The notes beneath the pieces are model-generated. The model saw only the letters and a program-made list of their open reading frames with translations, did not search any database and had not been told where the DNA came from. Positions 27,919 through 36,259 of a DNA stretch of 47,553 nucleotides are shown piece by piece; the first letter of the stretch is position 1, and each line of letters opens with the position of its first letter. The stretch comes from Deltaproteobacteria bacterium (GTDB lineage Bacteria; Desulfobacterota; Syntrophia; Syntrophales; UBA6807), in assembly GCA_016935565.1 (NCBI GenBank), contig JAFGQS010000021.1:1-47553 (forward strand). Direction: 5' to 3'. The position numbers and the translations under genes were made by a program.

Positions 27919-29067
27919 ATGTACGATTTAATTATTGTCGGCGGTGGACCGGCCGGATCATCTGCGGGAAGAAGAGCAGGCATAAAAGGATTACACACTC
28001 TTTTAATCGAAAAAGAAGTTTTCCCACGCTATAAAGCATGTGGAGGAGCACTCTCGGAGCGGGCATTATCTTATCTTGATTTTCCGTTACCCCAATCTGT
28101 ACGGGAAAGAGAAATTTTCGGAGTACGATTTCGGTTTAAGGACTCTGTAATCGAGGGCTTCCATGAATCCCGCATAGCTACGATGGTGACGAGGAGCATT
28201 CTGGACGACTATTTACTCGAAAAAGGGAGAGAAGCGGGAATTGAAATTAAAGTCGGTGAGAATGTGATTGACTGTAAAGAACAGGGTGAATTTGTTGAAA
28301 TCATTACGAATAAAGACGTCTACAGATCTAAATTCGTCATTATCGGAGAAGGCTCACAGGGGAAAATGAAACGAAAGGTAAGATCAATCGACACGAAATA
28401 CGAATATGGCGTTTGCATCGTGGCCGATGTGGAAGAAGACATTGAAAAGATTGATCAAGTCATGTCCAATATTATGGAAATTCATTTTGATGTTTTGAAT
28501 ATGGGCTACGGTTGGATATTTCCGCATAAGAATTATTATTCCGTCGGAATCGGTGCTTTTGCGTATAAGATAATAAATCCTAAAAGGATAATGAATGAAT
28601 TCCTCAAGACAAAAGGGTTCAACGGCACGTTTCGATTAAGGGGACATACCATTCCTGCAGGCGGGATCACAAGGAACGTGGTCAGTCCGAGGGTGGTTCT
28701 TGTTGGTGACGCTGCTGGTTTTGTTGATCCTTTTGCCGGAGAAGGTATAGCGTATGCGATACGGTCAGGTCAGATCGCAGTGGAAGTTATTGCCGAAAAC
28801 ATTCGAGATACTAATCATGGCGCACAATTGGGGCAGTACGAATCAATTTGTCAACGTGAATTTGCAGACGATTTCAAGTATGCCTTACTATCGGTAAAAA
28901 TGATGCATCGCTTCCCCAATTTCTTCTTCAAAATACTCACGGGCAACCAAGAAGTGTTTGAAAAATTTATACAAATTCCAAATCTCACACGACATTATCG
29001 AAGTTATCTGGAGTGGCTTATTCCGAGATTACCACAATACCTTTTCTCTTTGTTCGCATCCCGGTAA
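27919..29067 (+). CDS. Geranylgeranyl reductase-family FAD-dependent oxidoreductase
   Basis: This 382-aa flavoprotein has an N-terminal Rossmann motif GGGPAGSSAGRRA (about 8-20), the FAD-contact segment FPRYKACGGALSERAL and a second FAD motif VVLVGDAAGFVDPFAGEGIAYAIRSG (about 258-283). This is the layout of geranylgeranyl reductases and related halogenases and hydroxylases. In anaerobes these enzymes reduce double bonds in prenyl chains (quinones or lipids) with a reduced ferredoxin-type donor. The substrate here is inferred only. It is a single gene with its own intergenic region upstream. Confidence 0.85.
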   Translation: MYDLIIVGGGPAGSSAGRRAGIKGLHTLLIEKEVFPRYKACGGALSERALSYLDFPLPQSVREREIFGVRFRFKDSVIEGFHESRIATMVTRSILDDYLLEKGREAGIEIKVGENVIDCKEQGEFVEIITNKDVYRSKFVIIGEGSQGKMKRKVRSIDTKYEYGVCIVADVEEDIEKIDQVMSNIMEIHFDVLNMGYGWIFPHKNYYSVGIGAFAYKIINPKRIMNEFLKTKGFNGTFRLRGHTIPAGGITRNVVSPRVVLVGDAAGFVDPFAGEGIAYAIRSGQIAVEVIAENIRDTNHGAQLGQYESICQREFADDFKYALLSVKMMHRFPNFFFKILTGNQEVFEKFIQIPNLTRHYRSYLEWLIPRLPQYLFSLFASR

Positions 29068-29156
29068 AATACTGTTATAATAGATCCTGCATAAATAGCT
29101 TGCATTTCCCTGCAACAACAAACCGGAAGTCTCAGCAGGTAGCTGCCACTGATTCC

Positions 29157-29202
29157 CCATTGATTGTCAACCAAATTGCAAATCGTGGTTGACAATCAAT
29201 GG
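29157..29202 (+). promoter_or_regulatory. Biotin operator (BirA-binding site) overlapping the birA promoter
   Basis: A perfect 17-bp inverted repeat (CCATTGATTGTCAACCA and its complement) flanks 12 bases. Its core TTGTCAACC (29164-29172), 14 bases, GGTTGACAA (29187-29195) matches the known BirA signal TTGTNAACC-N14/15-GGTTNACAA. The right arm contains a perfect -35 TTGACA (29189-29194). TAGAAA, a weak -10, lies 17 bases on (29212-29217). Binding of BirA with biotinyl-AMP here should block transcription of birA and the gene after it. Confidence 0.85.
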
Positions 29203-29244
29203 TGATGGTGTTAGAAAGGCTACATTTTCTGAGGTTCTGTAATC

Positions 29245-30252
29245 ATGTCAACGAAAGTACAACTCCTGTCATATTTAAAAGAAAATAGGGAAACCTGGGT
29301 TTCAGGTGAGTCGTTGAGTACGAAAATGGCCATCAGCCGATCTGCGGTATGGAAACATATCAAAGCATTGAGGGCAGACGGCTATACTATAGAATCATCT
29401 CCCAAAAAAGGATACCTTTTTCAAAAGGCCTCTGATCTGCTCCTGCCAGAAGAAATCAGGGAAGGACTCAAGACACGGTCATTTGGCCAACAAGAGATTG
29501 CCTATCACAGAGAAACTGACTCTACTAACCTCAGGGCAAAAGAATTAGCAGATCAAGGTGCTCCGGAAGGAACAGTCGTTATTTCGGAAAAACAGACGTC
29601 GGGCAGAGGAAGGCGGGGAAGAAGCTGGTTTTCACCTGCAGAAAAAGGAATTTATGCTTCCCTCATACTACGACCATCACTACCGCCAAATGAAGCACCC
29701 AAAATTGTGTTATTGACGTCAGTGGCAGCAGCAGAGGCTCTTTCTATACGGACGAAGCTGCCCGTTACGATTAAATGGCCTAATGATATCCTCGTCAAGG
29801 GGAAAAAAATTGCCGGTATCCTTATCGACATAGAAACAGAAATGGATGCCGTTAATTATGTTATCGTCGGTCTCGGCCTGAATGTGAATATTCCATATCA
29901 CAGTCTTCCTGAATCAATCAGAAACGATGCAACATCCATTCTCATTGAAACGGGGAAACAAACACCCAGAAAGGATATTATCAGGGAATATCTACGGTTG
30001 TGTGAAAAATATTATGAGCAGTTCAATGAGGGACGATTTCAAGAAATCCTCGAAAGATGGGAAAAGTATGCCAACATTATTGGTCAACGGATACGGGTTG
30101 ATCTGGCCGGGAAAACACATATGGGAAACGTTTCTCATATCGATCCTGATGGTGTTCTGGTAATCATCGATTCGGACGGCAGAACGCACAGGATATTTTC
30201 AGGTGATATGACAGTAATGAATGAAATGAATCGAGGGGGTTCTATTACATGA
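29245..30252 (+). CDS. birA: Bifunctional biotin-protein ligase and biotin operon repressor
   Basis: This 335-aa protein joins biotin to carrier proteins and, because it has a DNA-binding domain, also represses biotin genes. Residues 1-60 form a winged helix (ISRSAVWKHIKALRADGYTIES). The ligase domain shows TNLRAKELADQGAPEGTVV, SGRGRRGRSWFSP (biotinyl-AMP loop) and KWPNDILVKGKKIAGIL. The C-terminal domain ends in the SH3-like FSGDMTV. A BirA operator lies 43 bases upstream, so it is probably autoregulated. Its stop overlaps the start of the symporter gene. Confidence 0.95.
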   Translation: MSTKVQLLSYLKENRETWVSGESLSTKMAISRSAVWKHIKALRADGYTIESSPKKGYLFQKASDLLLPEEIREGLKTRSFGQQEIAYHRETDSTNLRAKELADQGAPEGTVVISEKQTSGRGRRGRSWFSPAEKGIYASLILRPSLPPNEAPKIVLLTSVAAAEALSIRTKLPVTIKWPNDILVKGKKIAGILIDIETEMDAVNYVIVGLGLNVNIPYHSLPESIRNDATSILIETGKQTPRKDIIREYLRLCEKYYEQFNEGRFQEILERWEKYANIIGQRIRVDLAGKTHMGNVSHIDPDGVLVIIDSDGRTHRIFSGDMTVMNEMNRGGSIT

Positions 30253-31646
30253 ACGTAACAATTGTAGGTATATTTCTTATCGGAATGATCGTTGTCGGTA
30301 TCGTCAGCATGAAAAAGATCAAGACCACCGTTAGTTACTTTGTAGCGGATCGCAATGGCAGCAGCATCGCCATAACCGGATCTCTCTTAGCTACGCTGAT
30401 CGGCGGCTCAAGCACAATAGGCCTGGCAGGACTGGGGTATGCCAAAGGTCTTGTCGGGGCGTGGTGGATGCTGGTCGGTGTTATCGGCCTGTTGATTCTC
30501 TCTTTCTGGCTTGCCAAGAAAGTAAGGAGCTATGCCGTCTATACACTTCCTGAAATTCTGGAGAGGCAATATGGTGGTAATACGGTAAAAATCATCGCCT
30601 CCCTCGTCATTGCGACAGCATGGCTCGGGATCATTGCCGGACAGATTATCGCCGCCGGAAAGATTCTATCCGTTCTCTGGCCGGGTCACCTTGACCTTTT
30701 AATGGTCATGGCAACATCGGTTTTCATTCTTTACACCGTGCTGGGAGGCCAATATTCCATCCTGAGAACCGATTTTATTCAGTCTATTATCATCATTGCG
30801 GGGCTGCTCTTGTGTTTGATAATCAGCATATCTGCAGCAGGTGGATTTGCGTCAATGGCCGGGCATCTTCCCGAAACTCATTTCTCATTTCCCGTATCTC
30901 CCGTGTTTGGATGGAGTAATCTTCTAACATTTATCTTATTTGTCGGCACAGCGTACCTTGTCGGTCCCGATATTTATTCAAGAATATTCTGTTCCAGGAA
31001 TCCCGAAACCGCGAAAAACTCGATCATAACAGCTGCTCTCATAATGATTCCTCTTGCCTTTTTCATAACCTTGATAGGCATAACAGCGCGGGTATTGCTG
31101 CCGGGGATTCCGCCGGAAAGTGCCCTGCCTTCCCTTGTCATGAAAACCGTTCCCATCGGGTTGAATGGCCTTGTCATAGCGGCTCTTCTGGCAGCAGTAA
31201 TGTCGTCAGCAGACACATGCCTGTTGACAACAAGTACCATTGTGGCGGCGGATATCATCAATCCCGCCTTTAAATCAACAATCGATGAAAAGGCTCTGCT
31301 GATGATTACGAGAATCGGGGTGATTGTAATCGGTGTCATTTCTCTTTTTATTGCCTTGAAATTGAAAGGAATCATTACTTCTCTCCTTTTAGGATATACG
31401 GTCTACACAAGTGGCCTGGTAATCCCGGTACTCCTTGGTTTTTATGCAAAGAGCTTGAAATTGAACACGTCTGGTGTTATAGCGGCGGTCATAGGTGGTG
31501 GCGGAATGGGACTTATCTTGAAGTTGTCAGGCTACAATAACTTGGCACTTCTTACCTTTCCCGTTTCTGCCGTACTCCTTTTCTCAGGTAGTTATCTCTC
31601 TCGCCTGATGGAAGGGAAAGAGACTGCCGAAACGGTAGAAACCTGA
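30249..31646 (+). CDS. Sodium:solute symporter family transporter, candidate biotin or precursor importer
   Basis: This 465-aa membrane protein has about thirteen hydrophobic segments. It carries the SSS-family pattern: YFVADRNGSSIAITGSLLATLIGGSSTIGLAGLGYAKG near the N-terminus and LAAVMSSADTCLLTTSTIVAADI later, the region with Na+-binding Ser/Thr residues. The ATG overlaps the birA TGA by 4 bases (ATGA), so it is translationally coupled and sits under the BirA operator. SSS members carry sugars, amino acids, pantothenate and, in animals (SMVT), biotin. Biotin transport here is an inference from context. Confidence 0.85.
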   Translation: MNVTIVGIFLIGMIVVGIVSMKKIKTTVSYFVADRNGSSIAITGSLLATLIGGSSTIGLAGLGYAKGLVGAWWMLVGVIGLLILSFWLAKKVRSYAVYTLPEILERQYGGNTVKIIASLVIATAWLGIIAGQIIAAGKILSVLWPGHLDLLMVMATSVFILYTVLGGQYSILRTDFIQSIIIIAGLLLCLIISISAAGGFASMAGHLPETHFSFPVSPVFGWSNLLTFILFVGTAYLVGPDIYSRIFCSRNPETAKNSIITAALIMIPLAFFITLIGITARVLLPGIPPESALPSLVMKTVPIGLNGLVIAALLAAVMSSADTCLLTTSTIVAADIINPAFKSTIDEKALLMITRIGVIVIGVISLFIALKLKGIITSLLLGYTVYTSGLVIPVLLGFYAKSLKLNTSGVIAAVIGGGGMGLILKLSGYNNLALLTFPVSAVLLFSGSYLSRLMEGKETAETVET

Positions 31647-31706
31647 ACAGTCGATTACTGAGCACGACTGAAGGCGTTCTCGAAAAAATACAGGGGAGAT
31701 ACGCTT

Positions 31707-32579
31707 ATGGATCATGATTGGGTCTGGGTCGACAGTGAACAACAACTGGAACTTGTACGAGATGAAATACAGAATTCCTCCTTACTTGGTGTTGATACCG
31801 AGTATGACTCCTTCAGATATTTCAAAGAAAAACTCTGTCTTATTCAATTGGTCAGCGGATCGAAAACGTATGTTGTTGATCCCCTTGAAGGGCTCGACAT
31901 ATCTTTTTTAGGTGATCTTTTTTCCGATTCCAGAGCAATAAAGATCCTTCATGCCGGCGATAATGACATACGGATTCTGAATCGGGATTACGGTTTCGTA
32001 TTTAAAAACATCTTTGATACATCTCGGGCGGCCTCAATTCTTGGATGTAATTATCTTTCTCTTTCCCACGTTGTTAACCACTATCTGGGCGTGGCCTTAC
32101 ATAAATCAAAAAAAATGCAGCGATCACAGTGGGAACAAAGGCCCCTTACGGAGGAACAACTCCATTATGCTGTCAAGGATACAAAATATCTCTTAGAATT
32201 ATATCGTATACTGAGCGATATGTTACAAAAAGAGGATCTTGACCAGAGGGCAGATGAAGCTTTTAGCTCAATGGAAAATATCAGATGGCGTGAAAAAAGA
32301 CTCGATCCCTGGGGATATTTGAAGATTAAAGGATATCATGAACTCAACGAAAAGCAGCAAGAACGTTTAAAATCCCTTTTTTGCTGGCGTTTCGAAAAAG
32401 CAAGAGAGACGAATAAGGCTCGGTTTATGATTTTATCCGATCAGAACTTGTTTGACCTCTCAAAAGAAAAAATCGATACTATCACATCGCTCACGGAGCG
32501 AGGGAACCTATCATCTCGAAAAATCAGAATCTTTGGTTCGGAAATAATAGAAACGCTAAATAATGTTGATTCGAAATAG
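31707..32579 (+). CDS. rnd: RNase D-like 3'-5' exonuclease
   Basis: This 290-aa DEDDy nuclease has D30 and E32 in GVDTEYDSF, a later Asp in AGDNDIRILN, and the YAVKDTKYL motif with its Tyr and Asp. After the catalytic domain there is one HRDC-like domain (about 205-275, KGYHELNEKQQERLKSLFCWR), where E. coli RNase D has two. It should trim RNA 3' ends, for example of tRNA. The start follows GGGGAG by 8 bases. It is 60 bases downstream of the symporter. Confidence 0.85.
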   Translation: MDHDWVWVDSEQQLELVRDEIQNSSLLGVDTEYDSFRYFKEKLCLIQLVSGSKTYVVDPLEGLDISFLGDLFSDSRAIKILHAGDNDIRILNRDYGFVFKNIFDTSRAASILGCNYLSLSHVVNHYLGVALHKSKKMQRSQWEQRPLTEEQLHYAVKDTKYLLELYRILSDMLQKEDLDQRADEAFSSMENIRWREKRLDPWGYLKIKGYHELNEKQQERLKSLFCWRFEKARETNKARFMILSDQNLFDLSKEKIDTITSLTERGNLSSRKIRIFGSEIIETLNNVDSK

Positions 32580-32706
32580 AGCTGAAAAAAAGCATTGCTT
32601 CTTTTTTAAAATAAAAAATATTAGGCATTGCTTCAGTGCCCGTAAAGTTTCCGGCCCCCCAGCTTTGTTACTCCGAGGGGCAGTTTGCGAAAGCCGTATC
32701 TATCCC

Positions 32707-32922
32707 TTACTTTAAAACTAACAATACTTGATCCTCTTCTACTTCATCATCCGGTTTCACCTTAATTTCCGCTATAATTCCCGGTGAATCAGCGTAGATA
32801 GGATTTTCCATTTTCATCGCTTCTATGCTTAAAAGTTCATCGTCTTCGTGTATTTCATCGCCAACCTGAACATAAACTTCAAGAATTTTTCCTGAAATCG
32901 GAGCCATCACTTCTACACTCAC
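32707..32922 (-). CDS. Biotin carboxyl carrier protein of a Na+-pumping decarboxylase, 71 aa
   Basis: This is a short biotinyl domain with the EAMKMEN motif and biotinyl-lysine at residue 37. The GTG at 32922 is chosen because GGGGAGG lies 8 bases before it; the frame is open to 32976, but that end lacks such a site. The start MSVEVMAPISGKILEVYV matches the roughly 70-aa carriers of methylmalonyl-CoA and glutaconyl-CoA decarboxylases. It receives CO2 from the alpha subunit, which is not in the window, and passes it to the beta subunit encoded just upstream. BirA, encoded nearby, should biotinylate it. Confidence 0.88.
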   Translation of the reverse strand: MSVEVMAPISGKILEVYVQVGDEIHEDDELLSIEAMKMENPIYADSPGIIAEIKVKPDDEVEEDQVLLVLK

Positions 32923-32999
32923 TTTTTCTACCTCCCCAAATAATTTTAGTGTGACAAATTCACAAAATATAAACAAAGCATTTCATTGTAATTACTTAA

Positions 33000-34124
33000 T
33001 TACTTTAAAAGCATACTCAGAAAAAGCCCCGCCGCCGTGGCCGTTCCAATTGTACCGGCCACATTCGGTCCCATCGCCTGCATGAGAATAAATGTTTTTT
33101 TGTCCTCCTGCCGTGCCACCGTATGGGCAACTCTCGCAGCCATGGGAACAGCCGAAACACCGGCGGCGCCGATCAAGGGATTTATTTTATCCTTTAAAAA
33201 CAGGTTCATAAATTTTGCCAAGATAAGGCCTGCAGCCGTACTGAAGGCAAAAGAAATTAAACCCAGAAAAAAGATATAAAGGCTTTGAGATTTCAGAAAA
33301 ACCTCTGCAGGCATGGTAGCGCCGACGCAAAGGCCCAGGAATATGGTAACAATATTGATCAGCTCATTCTGGGCAGTCTTGGATAGACGTTCCACCACTC
33401 CGCACTCCCTGAACAGATTTCCCACCATAAGCATCCCTACCAGTGGTGCCGAAGCGGGGACAAGGAGACAGATGATTATTGTAGCCATCATGGGAAAACC
33501 AATCTTTTCTACCTTGCTCACGGTTCGCATTTTCTTCATCTTTATCTTCCGTTCCTCTTTGGTCGTCAACAGCTTCATGATCGGAGGCTGAATGATCGGA
33601 ACCATAGCCATATACGAATAGGCAGCAACCGCTGTTGCACCGAGAAGATGAGGCGCGAGTTGAGATGTCAAAAATATCGTTGTGGGGCCATCGGCTCCTC
33701 CGATGATCCCGATAGAGGCAGCCTCCTGTATATTAAATCCGATTAAAAGGGAACCAAAGAATGTTGCATACACTCCGAACTGGGCTGCGGCACCGAGAAG
33801 CAAGGTCTTTGGATTGGCTATAACCGGTCCGAAATCCGTCATGGCACCAACACCCATGAAGATAAGGGGGGGGATGATGTCCCACCGGTCGATAGCAAAA
33901 TGATAGAAGACCCAGAGCAGATTCTCTTCCTTCATGAGATTCGTAAGTGGAACATTTACCAGTAATATTCCAAAGCCGATGGGAACTAACAGGAGCGGTT
34001 CATATTGCTTAACGATTCCAAGCACGATAAGAGTAATCCCGATAATCCACATCAGAACATTACCGAATGTTAAATGGTAAAAACCCATCTTTGTGACCAA
34101 CTGATAGAGAAGACCTGTATCCAT
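33000..34124 (-). CDS. Na+-transporting decarboxylase beta subunit (OadB/MmdB/GcdB type)
   Basis: This is 374 aa from the ATG at 34124; ten further in-frame residues upstream lack a start signal. It is a membrane carboxybiotin decarboxylase with about eleven hydrophobic segments. Diagnostic stretches are [35 protein letters not shown] and [15 protein letters not shown]. The enzyme releases CO2 from carboxybiotin and exports Na+. Gene order is gamma-like subunit (34359), beta, biotin carrier, with 77-base gaps. The alpha carboxyltransferase, which sets the substrate (methylmalonyl-, glutaconyl-CoA or oxaloacetate), is absent. Confidence 0.92.
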   Translation of the reverse strand: MDTGLLYQLVTKMGFYHLTFGNVLMWIIGITLIVLGIVKQYEPLLLVPIGFGILLVNVPLTNLMKEENLLWVFYHFAIDRWDIIPPLIFMGVGAMTDFGPVIANPKTLLLGAAAQFGVYATFFGSLLIGFNIQEAASIGIIGGADGPTTIFLTSQLAPHLLGATAVAAYSYMAMVPIIQPPIMKLLTTKEERKIKMKKMRTVSKVEKIGFPMMATIIICLLVPASAPLVGMLMVGNLFRECGVVERLSKTAQNELINIVTIFLGLCVGATMPAEVFLKSQSLYIFFLGLISFAFSTAAGLILAKFMNLFLKDKINPLIGAAGVSAVPMAARVAHTVARQEDKKTFILMQAMGPNVAGTIGTATAAGLFLSMLLK

Positions 34125-34200
34125 TATAGCTGTATCCTCAACCTCGCAGAACAATATATTGAATGAAATTAGTTCCTTACTATATGAAAATGCCTTTGTC

Positions 34201-34359
34201 TCACTTATCTCCCGTGCTGCGCTTTATCATTTTTTCTACTTGATATACGATCATTGAAAACAGATTGATAGAAAGCTGCAATACAACCAGACAGGCGAAA
34301 ACACCACCGAAACCAATACCAAATACTGCAAACGCAAACTTCCATGGAATAGATTCCAT
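34201..34359 (-). CDS. Small single-span membrane protein, OadG/MmdD-like gamma subunit, 52 aa
   Basis: This gene is too short for most ORF calls. It runs from ATG at 34357-34359 to TGA at 34201-34203. The protein starts [17 protein letters not shown], has one long hydrophobic segment (about 8-40) and ends in a charged [10 protein letters not shown] tail. Position directly upstream of the beta subunit, size and one-span topology fit the gamma or delta subunit that anchors the decarboxylase complex. A longer 73-codon frame that overlaps it is a shadow. Confidence 0.65.
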   Translation of the reverse strand: MESIPWKFAFAVFGIGFGGVFACLVVLQLSINLFSMIVYQVEKMIKRSTGDK

Positions 34360-34526
34360 AGTAACACCCTATAACCCTTCGGCTTTTTGAATCATATCGT
34401 ACCCATACCAATGCATAAATTCGCAAAAGAATCGAAATCTAATATCATATTTTTGCGTGAAATCATACAGGAATTTTAGATATATTTGCTTCGAACAATT
34501 CTAATAATAATAAATAATTTAAATAC

Positions 34527-35186
34527 TTATACTTGAAGGAACGCATACGACAGAAAATGACCATCATGACTTAAGCTGATGTCGATCATCGCTTCTTTGC
34601 CTTTGATATATACCGTGGGAGGACCTAATCCATGAGAACCCTTAAAACGAAAAATATCAATATGCTCTATATCTTCTTGAAAGCACAAGGCTATTTCCTT
34701 CGTTGCCACTTTCCGAATCTCAACGGATGCAGCTTCGGGTGAATAAATATATTCCTCTCCTTCAACCGGTTCGGCTTTATGGATCCCCCAGACAACTGAA
34801 TTCATCAATTCCTCTGGGCCTGTCACTCCAATACAATGAAGGTAATCCTCCTCGTTGAAAATCCTGATGGATACGGGACCATATGGCGTTCTCACAACAC
34901 CTGATATGATAGGTCTGTTATCGTCATGGTTATCATCTGAAGCACTCATTCTTACTTCATATCGGCGGGGTACAGATGTTATATGGCCATATAATTTACA
35001 CAGGATCTTATATGCTGTTTCCTTTCCCGCCCATAGACACCATATACGAACATCAGGATAACCGTCGTTAACGATCTGTTCCTGTTCATGTGAAGTAAAA
35101 ACTCGATCAATGAAACGCGTATCCATGCTTCGCCCCTTCGCTAGGGGGTCGGTCAGATCCACAATGTCGTTACCTACACGATTCAA
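34527..35186 (-). CDS. 4'-phosphopantetheinyl transferase
   Basis: This is 219 aa from a TTG at 35186, chosen because GGAGG lies 9 bases before it; an ATG at 35219 would add 11 residues with no site. GNDIVDLTD at the N-terminus and WAGKETAYKI (the W-x2-KE-x3-K motif) bind Mg-CoA. The protein moves the phosphopantetheine arm of CoA to the Ser of an acyl carrier protein. It ends the acyl-chain cluster and overlaps the acyltransferase gene by 17 bases. Its dedicated target is presumably the ACP encoded at 35916. Confidence 0.88.
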   Translation of the reverse strand: MNRVGNDIVDLTDPLAKGRSMDTRFIDRVFTSHEQEQIVNDGYPDVRIWCLWAGKETAYKILCKLYGHITSVPRRYEVRMSASDDNHDDNRPIISGVVRTPYGPVSIRIFNEEDYLHCIGVTGPEELMNSVVWGIHKAEPVEGEEYIYSPEAASVEIRKVATKEIALCFQEDIEHIDIFRFKGSHGLGPPTVYIKGKEAMIDISLSHDGHFLSYAFLQV

Positions 35187-35907
35187 AATACTTTTCCTCC
35201 ATTCGGGCCAGTTGTTCAACTATCTGCCGTGCACAATTTCTTTGAGCCTTCAGCCCCTTATCTTCAAGATCAGGTTCAAATGCTTCTATTTGAAGAGTAA
35301 ACTGCTCTCCAAACCGGGGGATGTTGCTGTATGTCGTTTGATTTTCACCGCGCATGTAAACACACATCACCTGACAATCAGGAACCGTACTGATCAGACG
35401 GCCCACACCATAGGAAAAGTTTGCTGTATCCACTCTGCCAGTTCTCGAACGTCCTCCTTCAGGGAAAATCATTATGCTTTCTTTCTGCTTGAGAAGATAG
35501 CAGCATTTCTCGAGGGTGGCTTTCATTTTTTTTCGATCACCTCCTCGATTGACGGGAATGCATTTGGCCAAATAGCAAAGACTTGCGAGAAAAATATTAG
35601 TTTGAAAATTTGTCTGTTCCGGAAGATTCCACGGCAGTAATCGATACCGTAGAATATATCGGTAAACGGGAACCATTGCATAGGCCAGAATAACAGAGTC
35701 GATCATTGTCAGGTGATTGGGGCATATTATCCAGGACCCCCGGTGTTTTTCAAACAGCTTTCGAACTTCCTTCCTTACCGTACCAAGGTCTTTTACCCGA
35801 TACCTCATAAGTTTTAAGGTAAGAATCACCAGGGGGCCGATAACAAAAACGGTCAATCGTCCCAGAATGTTCTGGAGGTGTAAGAAAAATTTTGCCATCC
35901 GGTCCAT
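35170..35907 (-). CDS. 1-acylglycerol-3-phosphate acyltransferase-like protein (PlsC family)
   Basis: This 245-aa acyltransferase has the catalytic NHLTMID motif (H65, D70) and a FPEGGRSRTG block (148-157), both of the PlsC family. Residues about 17-34 are hydrophobic and probably anchor it to the inner face of the membrane. It lies 8 bases after the ACP gene and overlaps the PPTase gene. It may transfer the chain made by the cluster to a lipid or other acceptor. Confidence 0.88.
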   Translation of the reverse strand: MDRMAKFFLHLQNILGRLTVFVIGPLVILTLKLMRYRVKDLGTVRKEVRKLFEKHRGSWIICPNHLTMIDSVILAYAMVPVYRYILRYRLLPWNLPEQTNFQTNIFLASLCYLAKCIPVNRGGDRKKMKATLEKCCYLLKQKESIMIFPEGGRSRTGRVDTANFSYGVGRLISTVPDCQVMCVYMRGENQTTYSNIPRFGEQFTLQIEAFEPDLEDKGLKAQRNCARQIVEQLARMEEKYFESCR

Positions 35908-35915
35908 AAAAGGCT

Positions 35916-36164
35916 CTAATTTAATTTACCCAGAATAACAGTAACGGCATCACCAATGGTTCTGATCTGATCGGCATCGTCATCTTCAATCTCAATATCA
36001 AAAACATCTTCGCATTTGATAATAACGTCAACCAGACGTGCCGAATTAACCTTGAGATCATCAAGAATATGCGTTTCTTTCGTCGCATTTTCCAGCAATG
36101 CCTGATCCTTGACGTACGGTTTGAGAATATTTATCATCTCCGTAAAAATTTGTTTTTCATCCAT
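35916..36164 (-). CDS. Acyl carrier protein, variant NSA motif
   Basis: This 82-aa acidic helical protein has the ACP fold: LDDLKVNSARLVDVIIKCEDVFDIEI. Ser41 is the expected phosphopantetheine site. The usual DSL triplet is NSA, with Asn in place of Asp before the Ser. This suggests a dedicated carrier that differs from the housekeeping AcpP and may be served by the PPTase of the same cluster. Confidence 0.88.
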   Translation of the reverse strand: MDEKQIFTEMINILKPYVKDQALLENATKETHILDDLKVNSARLVDVIIKCEDVFDIEIEDDDADQIRTIGDAVTVILGKLN

Positions 36165-36259
36165 TTTTTTACTCCTTGTATAATAATTTTTTATAAATTG
36201 TCACTACTCGGCTTTTAAGCCGTCTCTACAAAAGCTGAAGACTGATTGCTGAAAGCTTT

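Noticed and set aside
29157-29202. The birA inverted repeat considered as a terminator of the flavoprotein gene
   Set aside because: No T run follows, it is 89 bases past the stop, and the sequence matches the BirA operator.
34205-34426. 73-codon minus-strand frame upstream of the decarboxylase beta subunit
   Set aside because: It overlaps the better 52-aa frame at 34201-34359, has odd composition and no motif. It is a shadow of the gamma-like gene.
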